Source: Chinchilla lanigera
Taxonomy: Eukaryota; Chordata; Mammalia; Rodentia; Chinchillidae
Direction of reading: 5' to 3'
Length of the DNA stretch: 64,000 nt
Assembly (NCBI RefSeq): GCF_000276665.1
Contig: NW_004955475.1
Location: 5,310,517 to 5,374,516 of the forward strand
The notes beneath the pieces are model-generated. The model searched no databases. It worked only from the letters and a program-made list of their open reading frames with translations, and had not been told where the DNA came from. Both the position numbers and the translations under genes were made by a program. This document shows positions 1 through 12,598 of this stretch, piece after piece (positions within the stretch are counted from its first letter, which is position 1; the number at the start of each line of letters is the position of its first letter).

Positions 1-8
1 GAGTACAA

Positions 9-97
9 TTTTTTTTTTTTTTGGGTACTGGGAATCGAACTTACGACCTTGCACTTGCCAGGCAGGTGCTGTGCCACTGAGCTATATCCCCGGCCCC
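9..97 (-). mobile_element. ID-like tRNA-derived SINE
   Basis: Read on the minus strand it starts GGGGCCGGGGATATAGCTCA, keeps A- and B-box-like tRNA sequences, and ends GGTACCC-like plus poly(A). This is the family seen at least a dozen times in the window. Confidence 0.85.
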
Positions 98-2044
98 TTC
101 TGTGAGAACAGGTATTTGGGAAACGGTGGAGTTGAAATAAAGAGTTCTCAGTGAGTGATGTCATAGTTGGAGGAGTACGCATTTTCTAGCCATAACCCTG
201 CTGTGCCTTGAATCTGGAGAAAGGACCTTTTCAGTTATTTTCAAAGCACAGTTCTTTGGCCCTGTCTGATGTCAGACATACCAGATCTGATGCTCCTTTC
301 AAATGACTTGTTGTGGCATAAGTGTTGGCATAGCTCCTGGCCTACTGGAATGGTGAATGGCTCTGTGCTTACTTAGTACTGTTTTGCCAGGAAGTTTTTG
401 GGATTATTCACTCTGAAGGCCGATGTTTGGTCCCAAATTTGGCCGCTCTTTTACCTGTGGAAATTGGATAGACACCTTGTGTGATCAGGATATTGATCAA
501 GGCCAAATGAGGGAAGAGTTGAGATGTGCGCATTTGGCTATACAAAACAAGGTATAATCCTGAGAAATTCTTTCCTGGTATATATTTGACAAGTACAGTG
601 GCTAGGCCTGGGAGGGGCAAAAGGGGTCCAACTTTTATCTATCAGGGTTGGTCAGCTTTTTATTCTCTCTCTTTACCTCTGGACTCCCTAAATACCTGAA
701 GTCTTATTTTTCTGAAGTTAAGTATGTTTAGATAGTCCTGATCTTACTTTTATGTTCTAACATGCCCCATCCCTGCTATAGTCCTTTTTCAGAAATCTCA
801 GCTTGGGTGTTTGAAGTATACCGACAGGCTCCTTCTTACCTTTTGTAATCTTTAACTGAGGTTGACTAATCTATGGTATGGAGTCGGAGGGTGGATACCA
901 AAGTAGCAGCCAGTATGAGTGTCATTAGTTAAATTGTACAAGTCTTTGCTCTCTTCAAGGGTTTAAAGTAAGCAAAACTCCTCTTCAGACATCTTTGGAG
1001 ATACTTGTGAGAGACTGACTAACCCACAGAAGTTCTTTTACTAAGAGCAAAAGTCACATGGCCTCTTTGTCTTTGGTTTTCCCCTTCCTCAACTGAAAAT
1101 ATCAGTAAAATCAGAAATATGTAAATACAGTAGAGCACAGCTCTCGGCTCCAGGTTTATTATTCCCCTTGGTGCTTTGGCCAAGGTGGTTCTAGTATACT
1201 TTAAGTAAAATCATCAGCCATTTTACTTCAAGGTTACATTATACCTCTCTGGTTTGGGTACTTGGAGAGCTGCTCTAGGAGGGCCTGGTGTGGATTTAGG
1301 GAGAATCTGGCCTGGTTGCTTTTCTCGGGCATAGACTTGGCATTTTCCTAAAGTTGGGAGGTTGCCGCCTGGCCTCAGGCCAGTTGCCAGAGGAAACCGA
1401 TGACTAAAGGCTTCCTCCCTAGGACGTCAGCTTCTGGAACTTTTCCTGATGGTTTCTTACCAGTCAAGTCTGCCTTATTTGGCTATTTTTGCCCCCCTTG
1501 AATGTTCCCCTTATCTCAGCTGGGCCCCTGTTCACCTTCGTACAGACAATACCTTCTTCCACTTTATGTGACGCTACCTGTAAACTTTCTCTTTGAGTGG
1601 AGGCCGAATGGCGAAAACAGTAGGGGAAGAGAGAAAAAGATGAGAGAGCTCTGGAATGATTGTGATTTCTCCACCCTGCTTTCTTATCTTTTCTTGCCCT
1701 CTTGATCCTGACTGATCCTTCTCGAGCTTCTTACATAAATCTCTGACAGCCTAGGAGTGGTTTTGCTTGGCCTCAGAAGCTCAGTGTATGGGTTTGGGGT
1801 GCAGTTAGGGCTCTCAGGATCAAAAACTATTGCTTGGAGTAGTGAAGCCTTCCGTTTGGAATGTCCAGTTCTTAGCATGTGTCTGTTGTATGACTGGTGT
1901 TCTTACTTGGATTTTCTTTGTGGGTTGAAATAAAGGACCTTCTCCCTCATTTTTTCAGTTAAAGAAATGAACTGTTGATACTTTAAGCTTGAGGCACTTG
2001 TGTGGGTTTCTTTTTAATGCCTTTTAGTAGAAATAGTGCGATGC

Positions 2045-2245
2045 AAATAATAGTGCACTGGATCATGATATCTGATTTTTAGTTTCTGCCATTGTGACCT
2101 TGGACAAGTCATTTTTACAAGCTTAGTTTCTTTATACGTCAAATACAGAATTGCCTTTGTCTGATATTCTGATTATTGTACTGAGTTTGTAAGAGGGTAC
2201 AATGTATTGCTTGGAATGAGCATAACAGTGCAGAGCCCTGACTAG
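2045..2245 (+). mobile_element. MIR SINE
   Basis: TGTGACCTTGGACAAGTCAT, GCTTAGTTTCTTTATACGTC and the following segment follow the MIR core order on the plus strand. Confidence 0.65.
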
Positions 2246-2360
2246 ATAGTTGCTCTCTCCCCTTTAGATAGAATGGCACTGAGGATACTGTGTCCTCACG
2301 TTCCCCTCAGTTATCCATATGTGAGCATCCCCTTCTATTTCTGTTTTTTCTCTCTCTCTC

Positions 2361-2447
2361 TTTTTTTTTTTCCAGTACCAGGAATCGAACTCAGGACCTT
2401 GTGCTTGCCAGGCAGGCGCTGTGCCACTGAGCTAAATCCCCAGCCCC
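2361..2447 (-). mobile_element. ID-like SINE with target-site duplication
   Basis: Full-length minus-strand copy with poly(T) at its left. ATCCCCTTCTATTTC to the left (from about 2327) and ATCCCCCTCTATTTC to the right (from about 2448) form a 15-bp duplication with one mismatch. Confidence 0.88.
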
Positions 2448-4122
2448 TATCCCCCTCTATTTCAATGACCTGTGCTATGGAGCTACCACGGGGCTTGCTG
2501 TGGGGATCCTGGTTTCAAGAAACAACTGTTGACTGAGAGGGTTGGGTGAGGCCTTGGAGTCCAGCTGGCAGACTACAGTTGCTGGCTATTTTCGGTCATT
2601 GGTGACTCCAGAAAGAATAGAACACCCTTGGATTGGTCATTGTTCCATCAAGGAAGGCCAAGAAACCAACCAAAACTGAGTGTAAATCAGATCTGATTTC
2701 CTCAACTCCCTCCCCCAACAACGTCCTTCTCCTTTGGGCTATGAAATAACTTTTGGCTGAGTCTTAAACTGCTAAGCTCTCCTTTGCTTCCTCTGTCTGA
2801 GTCACTGGTGTCTATGTTGCCTTTGGATAAGGACAGTTTGGTGATGTGGGCGTGGACTGAGCAAGGGGGAAGCATTTCTAGCCAGAGAGTTTGCTATACA
2901 CGTAGCACTTAGCATTGGATTTTTAAATGATCCTCTATTTTGTGAAAACGACGTTAGACGTATAGATCAAAGGACAAGGAATTCTGAATTCTGAACTCCT
3001 GCTAGGCTGATAAGCCATAGGCAGTTTCCTGAGGATGCTATATGTACCTTTAACTGGATCTGTTTTTATTCTCCTTCCTCTTCACTCTTATTCTGTCCAG
3101 TGCTTGCGTATGAAATCATAGATCTTGGGCTGTAGCTCAGTCACCTGGTAGTTGTCCAGGAACATGAGCCTTACCTACTCTGAGTCCCCTGGAGGAAGCC
3201 TAAGATAGAAGTTTTGGCACCTGTATTCCTTCCTCCCAGCATGGGGCTGCGATGGTCTGTGTACCGTGAAGATGGCTTGCTTCTGTGAGTAGCGCCTCAT
3301 TCTTTCATGGGGCCTCACATAGGTTGTGAGGATGGCATTTATAGGTGAGGATGGCATTTTATAGCCATCCAAATGGCTTTTGATGAGAGAGGGTAGGCAA
3401 GCGGATGGAAGAAGGAGAAAGAAACGTGGAGTCAAAAGCAGAGTGGTTCTGATTTTTCTATTTCTCCTTTTTGTAAAGCTCCCCTTGGCGTATGACAGTG
3501 GCAAATAGAGAAATCATTCATAAACACACCACTTTAACATAGCAATTATTATTTGTACTTCTTGTCACGTCTTGTATTTGTACCTTAGTTTTCTATGGTG
3601 CAGTCATAGTGTACATAAAAAAATCCTAATTCTTTTTCCCTACTTAGCATATGACTGAAAGCTTAGATAAATGTTATGTAGATTGTAAAAAGAACATTTT
3701 AACGGCTCTGTATAATTCTGTCCAAGGACTATGCCAAAATTGAGTTAACCGTTTTTGAGAGGACATTTAGGTGACTGCAAGTGTTTTCCAGTTACAGAAA
3801 CGTAAGAAAAATCTAAAGTCTTTAGTATAGAATGTAGGCATATACCCTAGGTAGCTGGCCCAATTCTAACTCCCTTTGCAGGCTTACCTTCCTCTTGTTA
3901 CACACGGCCACTATGCTGGAGTTTTGTGGGATCAAGTTTTCTCAAAAATGTAAAACATTTTTTTAAAAAAATCATGGTAAAGCTATTAACTTTTGTGCCT
4001 TTCTCTGTGTTTGTTCTTTCAGCTTGAAATGTCCGATGCCACTTATTCACTTCACCTCATCTGTGCTGGAAGTGCTCTTCTCCCCCTCCCTGTCTCCTCT
4101 CCCTCTCCCTTCCTCCTCCTTT

Positions 4123-4190
4123 TTGGTGGTGCTGAACATTGACTCAGGCCCTAGCACATGCTGTGCATGCACTCCACCACGTACCATGCT
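4123..4190 (-). mobile_element. Possible old ID-like SINE remnant
   Basis: GGTGGTGCTGAACATTGACT followed by CAGGCCCTAGCACATGCTGT resembles the ID half of the dimeric SINE on the minus strand. The match is weak. Confidence 0.4.
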
Positions 4191-4451
4191 GTACATGTAC
4201 ATGACTACAAGTGGCTAGTTAAACATCCAGATCCTGGAATCTTTTAAAAAATATTGCTAGGTGTTATTCATCGCGCCGAATGCCCAATATACTCTGTAAG
4301 AACTTCTGCTATGATGCTTTTCTTGAGGTTTTGTAACCTGAACTCTGAGGCTTTTCACCTTCAGTAATCCTGTATATTTGAAAGCTTCTAAATGTCCCTG
4401 CTTCAAGAAGCCGCCATCTCCAGATGGAGGTAGTTAGGGATAAACCTTTGT

Positions 4452-4552
4452 GGATTGCACTTTTTCGTTTTCCTTTTCCTTCTCTTTCTGTTTCTCTTTC
4501 TCCTCCTCTTCCTCCCTCTCCCCCTTCTCCTTCCCCTTTCCCTTCTTTTTTC

Positions 4553-4596
<44 letters not shown>
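4452..4596. repeat. Pyrimidine tract plus (GT)21
   Basis: A C/T-only stretch to about 4553 is followed by GT repeats to 4596. Confidence 0.95.
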
Positions 4597-4597
<1 letters not shown>

Positions 4598-4628
4598 TTC
4601 TGAAATAGCATATCACTCTGTTGAATCA

Positions 4629-4718
4629 GGCTGGATCTGAACTCTGATGTTCAAGTGATCCTCCTCCCTCAGTCTCTAGAGTAACTAGGACTACAGTCAC
4701 GTATCACCACACCTAACT
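4629..4718 (-). mobile_element. B1 remnant
   Basis: TGATCCTCCTCCCTCAGTCT and GGACTACAGTCACGTATCAC match the minus strand of a 7SL-derived B1. It follows a (GT)n array. Confidence 0.6.
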
Positions 4719-5629
4719 TTGCAGAAATACGAAAACATCCAAGATCCTCGTTTGCGAAGGTTAGTAGCACCCTACATCTTAGGATTGTGGTGAGGTTTTG
4801 TTCGGAACACACAAACATCTGAAAATGCTCTGTGAAGTGTGCAGCGAAGAGTGGGGGGAGGGTAGAGCTAGTGATTTTATTCAGGGTTCTTATTCTAATT
4901 GGCCTCTTAAAGTTCTCTCATATGTGTGTATCACATCAGGTCTCTCTCTGAGCCCAGAATGCCACACATTACACTTTCTCTGAGCCCTACTAGGTGCCCT
5001 ACCACCTAGTTGTTTTTAGTAGCAGGCATGCAAGCAAGTATCATCTCCCCACTCACCTGAGCAGCAAATGCTCCAAGTGGCTCCTACACTGCCTTGCCCA
5101 AGAATGACCACAAGTGACTAGGAAAGGAGGTGCCATCTTCTTCTTTGCTCATTAGCATCAATTAAGTGATACTAGAATCGAGGGTTTCTTAATATCTCTT
5201 TTGCTGGAGGTAGAAGTATTTATAGAAGCTGCAGTAAACCTGAGCACCTTTCAGGTCTCCTGGCCCCAAGCCTTCTGTGGACAAGAAACATCTTCATGTC
5301 TGTCCCTATACATTTTTCAGAGCCTGCGCATCTGACCTGTCTTGGTCAAAAAGCTCATGGGGACCTCAACAAATAAAATTGAAGGACTTTGGCTAGAGAG
5401 TCTTGATCTAGCATGCTGTACGTTTTCACCATATATTACCCATGGTTTCATGCTGCTGTGTTGGCCTTTTGTAAACTCTTAAGCCACTTTGGAATTTTAT
5501 ATTTTGTAAAGAAGCAAATTACCCGAACCTTTGGTAAGGGACTTGTTTAAAAATAATGTATTAAGTTAGAAGTGGGAGCTGCCCTTGAAGCTGAGACCTT
5601 AAGAAGTGTGTTCTTTCCATTGTATTAGA

Positions 5630-5752
5630 CTGGCGCACTAGAATGCCAGCTTCATGAAAACAGACGGTTTCCCACTACCCGTTACTTCCCTAGTAAATAG
5701 CATAGTGCCTGCCATAGAGTAGGTGCTCAACAAATGTTTGTTGAATAGACTG
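5630..5752 (+). mobile_element. LINE-2 3' end
   Basis: GCCATAGAGTAGGTGCTCAA followed by CAAATGTTTGTTGAATAGAC is the L2 3' terminus. Confidence 0.75.
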
Positions 5753-7762
5753 TTTATCAACTTGGAACTGTCTTCCTCACATAGAAGGCCAAACAAATCC
5801 TGTTGTCTGCTTCAGCTAATGTGGCCCCAGGTGGGCCCTAATAGAATAGAGCTGAGGAGTTGAGCGGGCATGGAAAGGTATTGTTTTTCTTATGCACATT
5901 GGACAGCCTGTGTATCTGTAAGTGCCTAGCTTGTTCACGGCCCATATTCACTCCCCTTTTCCACGTCTTCACACAAAACAGTAGTGTTCACACCAAGCGG
6001 GAATATTCACAGCAAAGCTTTGAGTGGATTCTAACAAGCAGCCTTGTAAGCATTTCTGTCTGCCTTCGTGAAGCAGCCCAGAGTTGGGCTATGGAGTACA
6101 TAGGTGAGGCATTATCTAGTTTCAGAATTTTTCTTGTATGTGTTGTCTGCTCCTTATGGCATGGCCAGCAGGAAGGGCTGTATTGTGTAATCTAATCAAG
6201 AGACTTGTGCCCTGAGGTTTGGGGTTGGCTTCTCTGCCCAGGTATGAGCAGAGCCAGTCACAGATTCAGGAAGGATAGCAGGAAAGACCTGGAGAGCATG
6301 ATCTTAGGGAGCCCGGCAGCTATCCACTCCTGCTGTTACTTGCCATTCACCACCATCACCACCAGCAGTGAAGCTGCCTGCGGGCCCAGCGCTGCGTATC
6401 TTTGCCGGTTTGGGCGTGGTTTAGTCAAGGTAGGCTTATTTTAGGGGTATTAGGATGATTTCTTTTCTCCCACTCATTCCTCAGGGAGGAGTATGGCCAG
6501 TATTAAGAAGGTGTAGGTTTAAGCTTACCAGGTTAAGGTTAGATGGCTTAAAATGGAGCCTGTGAAGTCACTTGATCTTCAGAGGACTTTTCCCCATCTG
6601 TTTACAATACTGAGCTAGACGCTGTACAAGGAATGTGAACAGACACAGCCTGTTTGTAGGGCGGACTTACATAAAGACAGGCTTTATTTTACAATTCTGG
6701 ATTAGTTTTTTTCATTATGAAACTGATACGTATTTGCTCTAAGAAATGATAATAGCACTGAAAAATATAAAGTCTCTGTCTTCTGTCCCTGACATTATTC
6801 TCCAGAGAGAATCACCATTAACCAATTAGTTATGTGAGTGTAGTATTTTTAAAAATTGCGCATGTACTTTTAAAAATACATGTAGTACTATACATATTGT
6901 TTTGAAACTTGGGTTTATTTTTGCCTTAGTATGTGCTGGCCATCTTTCTTGTGAAATCCCATTTTAAATTCTCCACGAGCTCATTAATAAGCAAAGTAAT
7001 AAATGGGCAGAACACTTACAATCTGCCCAAACAATAGGGCCGTGCTCTTCATTGAGTGGAAAATAAAGAAGACATTTTAAGGGCTTGCCTGCTTGGGAAG
7101 GAAGGCCCTCTGAAGAAGGTGGAGTTTGTGGACCCCTCTGTTGGTATGAAAGGTGATGAGACCAGCTCTCCTTGCCGGGCTTAGTGGGCCCTAGCTCTAG
7201 AGGTTGCTGTGATTTCATTTGTGTTTAAATGATCTTACTGGAGTGATTGGCGGTAAGGTAAGCCGCTTTCTGTGCCTAACGTGGCCCCTTGCTGTTCTGC
7301 AGTTTTCCTGTTTTGTGTAGTTTGATTCCAGGTAGTACCTTACTGACAGCCTTGAAACTCAGAAGACCTCTGGCTGCTGGGGTGTCCTAGGTAAAGAAAG
7401 AAGCTTTATGAGTGTATACCTATATGTGTTGGTGGTAGGCACAAGTCTTTCCAGTTTTCCCCAAAGCAGAGCAGTGAGAGAACCTGTGTATTGTCAGTAA
7501 AACTGAGGTAGAATCTCCCCTTTTCTCTTTCTGCAACATACACACCAGGGATCTTGTCCATGTGATGGAAAAGTAGAAATTTGCAGTGTTCACCTGTAAC
7601 TGAGTTACCCAGCTGAAGAGTTTTGGGAATAAGTAATTTGTGAAATAACAACAAGCATGTTATATTTTGAAAAAAAAAAGTAGCCTACTGGCCGACAGTC
7701 ATGATCAGAGAAGCTTGTTAGCTTAAGGGTATTGATCACATTGAAATGAGCCTAGTTAGGAC

Positions 7763-7819
7763 AAGGGGGAGGGGGAGGGGGAAGGGAAGGGGAAGGGGGA
7801 GGGAAGGGGGGGAGGGAGG
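7763..7819. repeat. 57-base pure purine G-run tract
   Basis: Only A and G occur on the plus strand, with many GGG to GGGGGG runs. Such DNA can form G-quadruplex or triplex. Confidence 0.9.
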
Positions 7820-8199
7820 TTCTCTTTTGCTAACTCAGAGTAAGCCCCACCCTTCTCTTGTCTTCTTAGTTCCCAAACTTCTATAGTGGGTAGCAGAGAT
7901 TTTTACTTGCCCTGCCTTTAATCCTGGATTCCCTGTCACCAAAGGTTGACCCTGGCTGTGCTGGGCCTACAACCCACTGCAGGTATTACTGTCTTTCCCT
8001 TCAGACAAACACGAACCTCCTAAGGACTATTGATTGGAACTTTCTGAATCTTTGTGGGGCAGGGAAAGCGAAGTTCTAAAATCAGCCTCTGAAAAAGGAA
8101 AAGGAATGATATTTTTAAGAATATTTTTGTCTATTTCAGCAGGTCTGGATCCAGTGTATCTGCAGACATTCGTTGTAGGCCAGGCTTGTAGGAAGATCT

Positions 8200-8330
8200 A
8201 CATTTTCTTACTAACTAGCTGCATGACATTAGGGAAGTACCTTAATCTCACTGAGCCTTGCATTCTCCCATTGGTAAAGTGGGGATGGTAATGCTAGTCT
8301 CAGAGATGGTGGGAAGCTCAAACAAGATAT
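8200..8330 (+). mobile_element. MIR SINE
   Basis: TAGCTGCATGACATTAGGGA, ACTGAGCCTTGCATTCTCCC and GGTAAAGTGGGGATGGTAAT are MIR core. Confidence 0.7.
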
Positions 8331-9029
8331 CACTGGAAATCCCTCAAATATTAACTTGGTAGAAAATAAAACTTATGGGATTCAGGTGCTCACAGAAGTT
8401 TAAATCATGTTTTAATTACCTCTGAAGACAAAGGCAATAGAGTGCGTCAGTAGGAGAAAGACTTTCCCCATTAATAATAGTTAGGATCCTTTAGAGGATA
8501 AGTTTAAATTATCAGGAAAATTTCATTTCTGTGGAAGAGCTCATTTATAGAACATTTGAGATCAATGAGGCATTGCTATATAATCAGCTTTCAACTACTC
8601 ATAACAAAACTTACTTGTTCCAGCTATGTGAACTACCTGTCCTAAGACATGTGAGCTCAGGAAATATAAACTCCCTTGCCTCTTCTGATAGTCCAAATAA
8701 GATGTAATTAGTTAAGTAAACATGTCCCCAAAACTTCCAAAATGAAGTGGTTAGGTTTCTATTGTTGGGTAATCCATAGACTATTACGCTTATGTTAATG
8801 TGGGTAATTGATCGTGATCACAAGGAAAATGGTGAACTTTGCCCCCAGGAGCAAGGAATGTTGTAGGCTTCTACTTCCCAGGTCCTTTGTGCCCTCACTG
8901 ACACATCTCTGCAGTCTCTGGACTCAGGTCAAGGTGGCAAGTTTATGAGATATGAATCGAGCGGGAGGTAATCCTTTAAAGGCTGGAGGCAAAGAAGGCC
9001 TTAAGGTTAAACTTGATTCATTTGAAGGG

Positions 9030-9310
9030 CAATGGATGCACTTTGAGACCATAATGTTAAGTGAAATAAATCAGATACACAAGTTTAAATACGAGAAACC
9101 CACAGTATAAAGAGCAACCCAAAAGATAATAGGAAGTAGGGATATAGATCATTGTCAGATGGGAAGAGGATCAAGAGATAGAGAGAGGGGAAAGGAGGAG
9201 AGGGAGAGGGAATGAAAAAAGAATGGAGATGTGTTATGTACATGTAGCAGCTCCCCACGATGCGTGCAATCCTCATGTACTGCACACATATTCTAATAAA
9301 AATACCAACT
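9030..9310 (+). mobile_element. LINE-1 3' end
   Basis: CATAATGTTAAGTGAAATAA is a typical LINE-1 3'-UTR stretch. The last part is the reverse complement, with divergence, of the LINE-1 start at 40180-40330, for example TACATGTAGCAGCTCC and ATATTCTAATAAAAATA. Confidence 0.75.
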
Positions 9311-9849
9311 GAAAGAAAGAGAAGGCCATGTGTGAGAATGCCCTGTATGGACTGTACTCCAGGGAAGGTTGGAGTAGTTCTCCCTTCCCCACTGATACCA
9401 GGATTCAACCTTTGGCAGAAAGAGCCAACACTGAGGAAATTATGGAAAGAGCCTTAATGACCCTGTCTGGGTAAGATGCTCCGTAACTTCTAGTTGTTGA
9501 GTAGCCCATAAAAGGAAATTTCAAGGGTTAGGAAGCTGAGTGGGAGTAATATGTTTAGGGGATAGCTGCCTGTTTTTCAAATAGTTCCCCATTCAAAATA
9601 GCCCAGTCATAAGTGAAATGAAGAAACCTCTTTACAATTTAGCTGGTAATGGAGTGTGATTATTTTCCAGTGCCCCTAGCTTTTCTTACCTGTGTCTGAA
9701 CTAAAAAATAGTCCCCAATACAAATAGTGCTAATTCTCTATATTTGTAATTTACTTTGTGATTGTAAAAGCTATTTCTTTATGTCTAGTGTTATGTGACT
9801 TGATATTCATTAACTCTCTGCAGTTGGCAGGTTAGGAATAACCCTTTTT

Positions 9850-9945
9850 TCCATATGAGGAAACTGAGGTTCAAAGAGGTTAAGTGACTCTTCAAAGATT
9901 ATTCAGCTAGTTAGGAACAAAGACAGGACTTGAGTGGAAGGTGGC
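9850..9945 (-). mobile_element. MIR SINE
   Basis: ATATGAGGAAACTGAGGTTC and AGAGGTTAAGTGACTCTTCA are the minus strand of the MIR core. Confidence 0.75.
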
Positions 9946-10139
9946 AGACTTTGGTCTTAGGCTACACGTGGGGACGGATGGGAGAATGGGAAACAAATAT
10001 TATTTCATAAAAGCCTGGCCATATACTCTGGTCATGGTTAGGCAAGAGTTCTAAGAAAGTAAGGTTCAGTTTTAAACATTTGTCCCTTTCCCCATTCCAG
10101 TTGGCTGCGAACCTCTCTTCAAAAAGACTATGGATCAAG

Positions 10140-10313
10140 AATAAAGTTTACCATGCCTATCTATAATCCCAGTTATGTGGGAGGCTGAGGCAGGAGGATT
10201 TCAAGTTTGAGGCTAGTCTGGGCAACTTAGTGAGATCCTATCTCAAAATAAGAGAAAAAATTTAAAAAGGCTAGATAGAGTGTTTGCCTAGCATGTGAGA
10301 GGCCCTGAGCTCA

Positions 10314-10320
<7 letters not shown>
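10140..10320 (+). mobile_element. B1+ID dimeric SINE
   Basis: A B1 (7SL-derived) half (TAATCCCAGTTATGTGGGAG, GGCAACTTAGTGAGATCC) is joined through an A-rich linker to an ID-like half (GGCTAGATAGAGTGTTTGCC). This order matches the B1-dID dimers described from squirrels, dormice and related rodents. Its tail has turned into (GA)n. Confidence 0.75.
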
Positions 10321-10364
<44 letters not shown>

Positions 10365-10391
10365 AGAGAAGTTTAGAGAAGTTTAGAGAAA
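10318..10391. repeat. (GA)n followed by a triple 10-bp repeat
   Basis: About 22 GA units are followed by GTTTAGAGAA three times in a row (10361-10390). The array directly continues the tail of the dimeric SINE. Confidence 0.9.
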
Positions 10392-10777
10392 ATTCTAGCA
10401 GTTGGGGGCTATACAGGGATGGCCACATGTTATTTGTTTACTGCCTCCTTAGGGACTGCCCTGTTTTGGCAGCTGACTTCCTCTATCACCTTCTTGCTAT
10501 TTACTATCAAACCACTACCTTCAAGGCTAGTTGAGCCAATAACTTACTTGCTTTGCCATGCTCCCAGACACATGAAAGTTGCTTGCTAGTGAGTGAGAAT
10601 GGTTTGGGAGCTGCTTAGACCTAGCTAATATAGAGTTTTCTTTACACTTTGGCAGGCATATGAGCATTGATCCAGTTTCTTATTGAGATAAGAAGGTATT
10701 GAGGACTTGTGAAAGGGGCACTGTTTTGCAGTTATAGAGCTGTAGTTTTTTACCAGCTTCTCTGGACGATCTTTCAA

Positions 10778-10862
10778 GTTTTGGTGGTACTGGGAATTCA
10801 ACCCAATGCCTTAAGTGTGCTGAGTACATCCTCTATCACAGAGCTATACCTCTAGACTCTCC
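10778..10862 (-). mobile_element. Old ID-like SINE
   Basis: TTGGTGGTACTGGGAATTCA and AGAGCTATACCTCTAGACTC show the diverged outline of the ID half on the minus strand. Confidence 0.55.
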
Positions 10863-11724
10863 CAGGGCAATTTTGGCCCTGTCTGGGCCATAGTCTATTC
10901 TACAAGGGATTAGTTTAGCTAATCTCTGAGGGTTTTTACTGCTTTGAAGTTCTATGATTTATTCAGAAATGTTATACTTCCCTAACAATAGGGGTTGGTC
11001 TGCCCTGCTGTGAGTGGGGGGATGGTGGCGTGTGTCTCAGAAATGGTCCCTTTCTTTGAGGAACTGTGACAAATGGGCAATTTTACCGACTCTGAGAGAT
11101 TGGGAATACTCAGCTGTGCCTGGCTTTTGGAAGGGTTACCTCCATAGAAAGCCTTGAGCGTGCTGAACAGCATAATTGGGTGAAGAAGCAGGATGGCAAG
11201 GGTGGCAGAAGTCAGTCTAGACCTAATGTGGATGAGGAGGCAAGAGGTGCTCTGGAGAGAGTTCTTAGGGAGCCCACAACAGACCGGTGACAGGTTGATG
11301 TCGTGGTGTAGTTTAGCAGAGTTCTGGTCACAAGCATCTGACAAGCCCTGAGGAATGTGACACCATCACATGGGAATGTGTCACTAAAGCTGCTGAAGGT
11401 TGTGGAGACAGGAAAAGCAGTTCCCCCTTGTCACCATACACTCTTAGTAGAGGGGGAGGTCCTTCAAGTTGAACCATAATCACCATATGTGGCAAATGAA
11501 AAAAGCTAGTCCTTAAAGGCAGATGATATTTATTATTTCATTACTTTGTATTTTAATGTGATACGTGTAGACAGTAATAAAGAAAATATAAAAAGCACTC
11601 TTATTTCAATGAAAAAATTAAATTTCATAACAAAACAAAGTAACAAGAGTTAATACACTGTATCATCTTCAAAGTACTCAGAGTACAAGACATAGACAAA
11701 GATTCTTACAAAGAAGCAGATTAA

Positions 11725-12342
11725 TAATAGCACAAACCTTTCTTTTCAGTGGACTAAGAGAGACTAGTATAAATGAAACAAATTAGCATATATATTAAAT
11801 AGTTTTGAAACAATTGAATAGGTATTTTGGGGAATTATTTGAACTTCTCACTTGCTACTTATCTACGTTCTTTATATATGCATATATCTTCATGTATATA
11901 TGTATTTTATATGTATATACATGTAAGAGAAACCATGTGATATTTAAGCATGTATATCTGACTTATTTCATTTAACATTATGTTCTCAAGCTGCATGCAT
12001 TTACCTAAGAGTGCCTAAAGTTTCTCTTTCTTTATGGCAAACTAGTGCTCCGTTGTGCGTAAATACTACATTTTCCTTATCCATTCATCTGTTGATGGAC
12101 ATGTATACTATTTTCAAGATCTAGCTGTTATCAGTTGTGCTGCTATAAATGTGGTTATACATTTATCCCTGTAATATGATGATTTTAACTCTTGGGAAGA
12201 TTCTTACAAGGGGCATAGCTGGATCAAATGGAATTTCTATTCTTAGTTTATTGAGGAATCTCTACACAGATTTCCATAGTGGTTGTATTAGTTTACATTA
12301 TAATAACATGCTGGTGAGGATGTGAGGAAGACTAGACTCCCC
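11725..12342 (-). mobile_element. Antisense LINE-1 3' region, copy 1
   Basis: It contains TTATCCATTCATCTGTTGAT, GTGCTGCTATAAATGTGG and GCATAGCTGGATCAAATGGA, which are stock LINE-1 3' sequences on the minus strand. Its first 150 bases recur at 12370. Confidence 0.8.
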
Positions 12343-12344
12343 CT

Positions 12345-12598
12345 TACAAAGAAGAAACAAACAAAACTTTCTAACAAAACAAAGGGCAAAAATTTCTTTT
12401 CAATGAACAAGGAGAAGCAAGTAGTATAAATGAAACAAATTAGTATGTTTCTTAAGAGAATTTAGAAACAATGGAATAAATAATTTGAGGAGTATTTGAA
12501 CTGTCTGCTTCCTATTTATCTATCTTATATTTTGCCACACAAAATATTTTGTTGTATTCATTTTCCTATGAATGCCTCAAGTGTATCTTTCTTTAGAG
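12345..12598 (-). mobile_element. Antisense LINE-1 3' region, copy 2
   Basis: Direct repeat of copy 1: AGTATAAATGAAACAAATTA occurs in both (11767 and 12424). It includes a match to CATGCATTTACCTAAGAGTG of copy 1 in the form ATTCATTTTCCTATGAATG. The match breaks at about 12598. Confidence 0.75.

Larger units (their letters stand above)
98..9030 (+). other. MSN: MSN intron 1, part a: no gene found
   Basis: Unique-looking intronic sequence with one ID-like SINE (about 2361), MIR copies near 2045 and 8200, an L2 3' end near 5630, an ID/B1-related remnant near 4123, a B1 remnant at 4629, a pyrimidine tract plus (GT)n at 4452-4596 and a pure purine tract at 7763. Open frames here are short and have no splice or domain support. 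I see no CpG island. Confidence 0.75.

Noticed and set aside
3120..3180. GGGCTGTAGCTCAGTCACCT looked like the start of an ID-like SINE
   Set aside because: The similarity stops after about 20 bases and no B-box or tail follows.
4309..4616. Minus-strand open frames with Thr-His repeats and Lys/Glu-rich tails
   Set aside because: They are translations of the (GT)n and pyrimidine-rich tract and no protein is implied.
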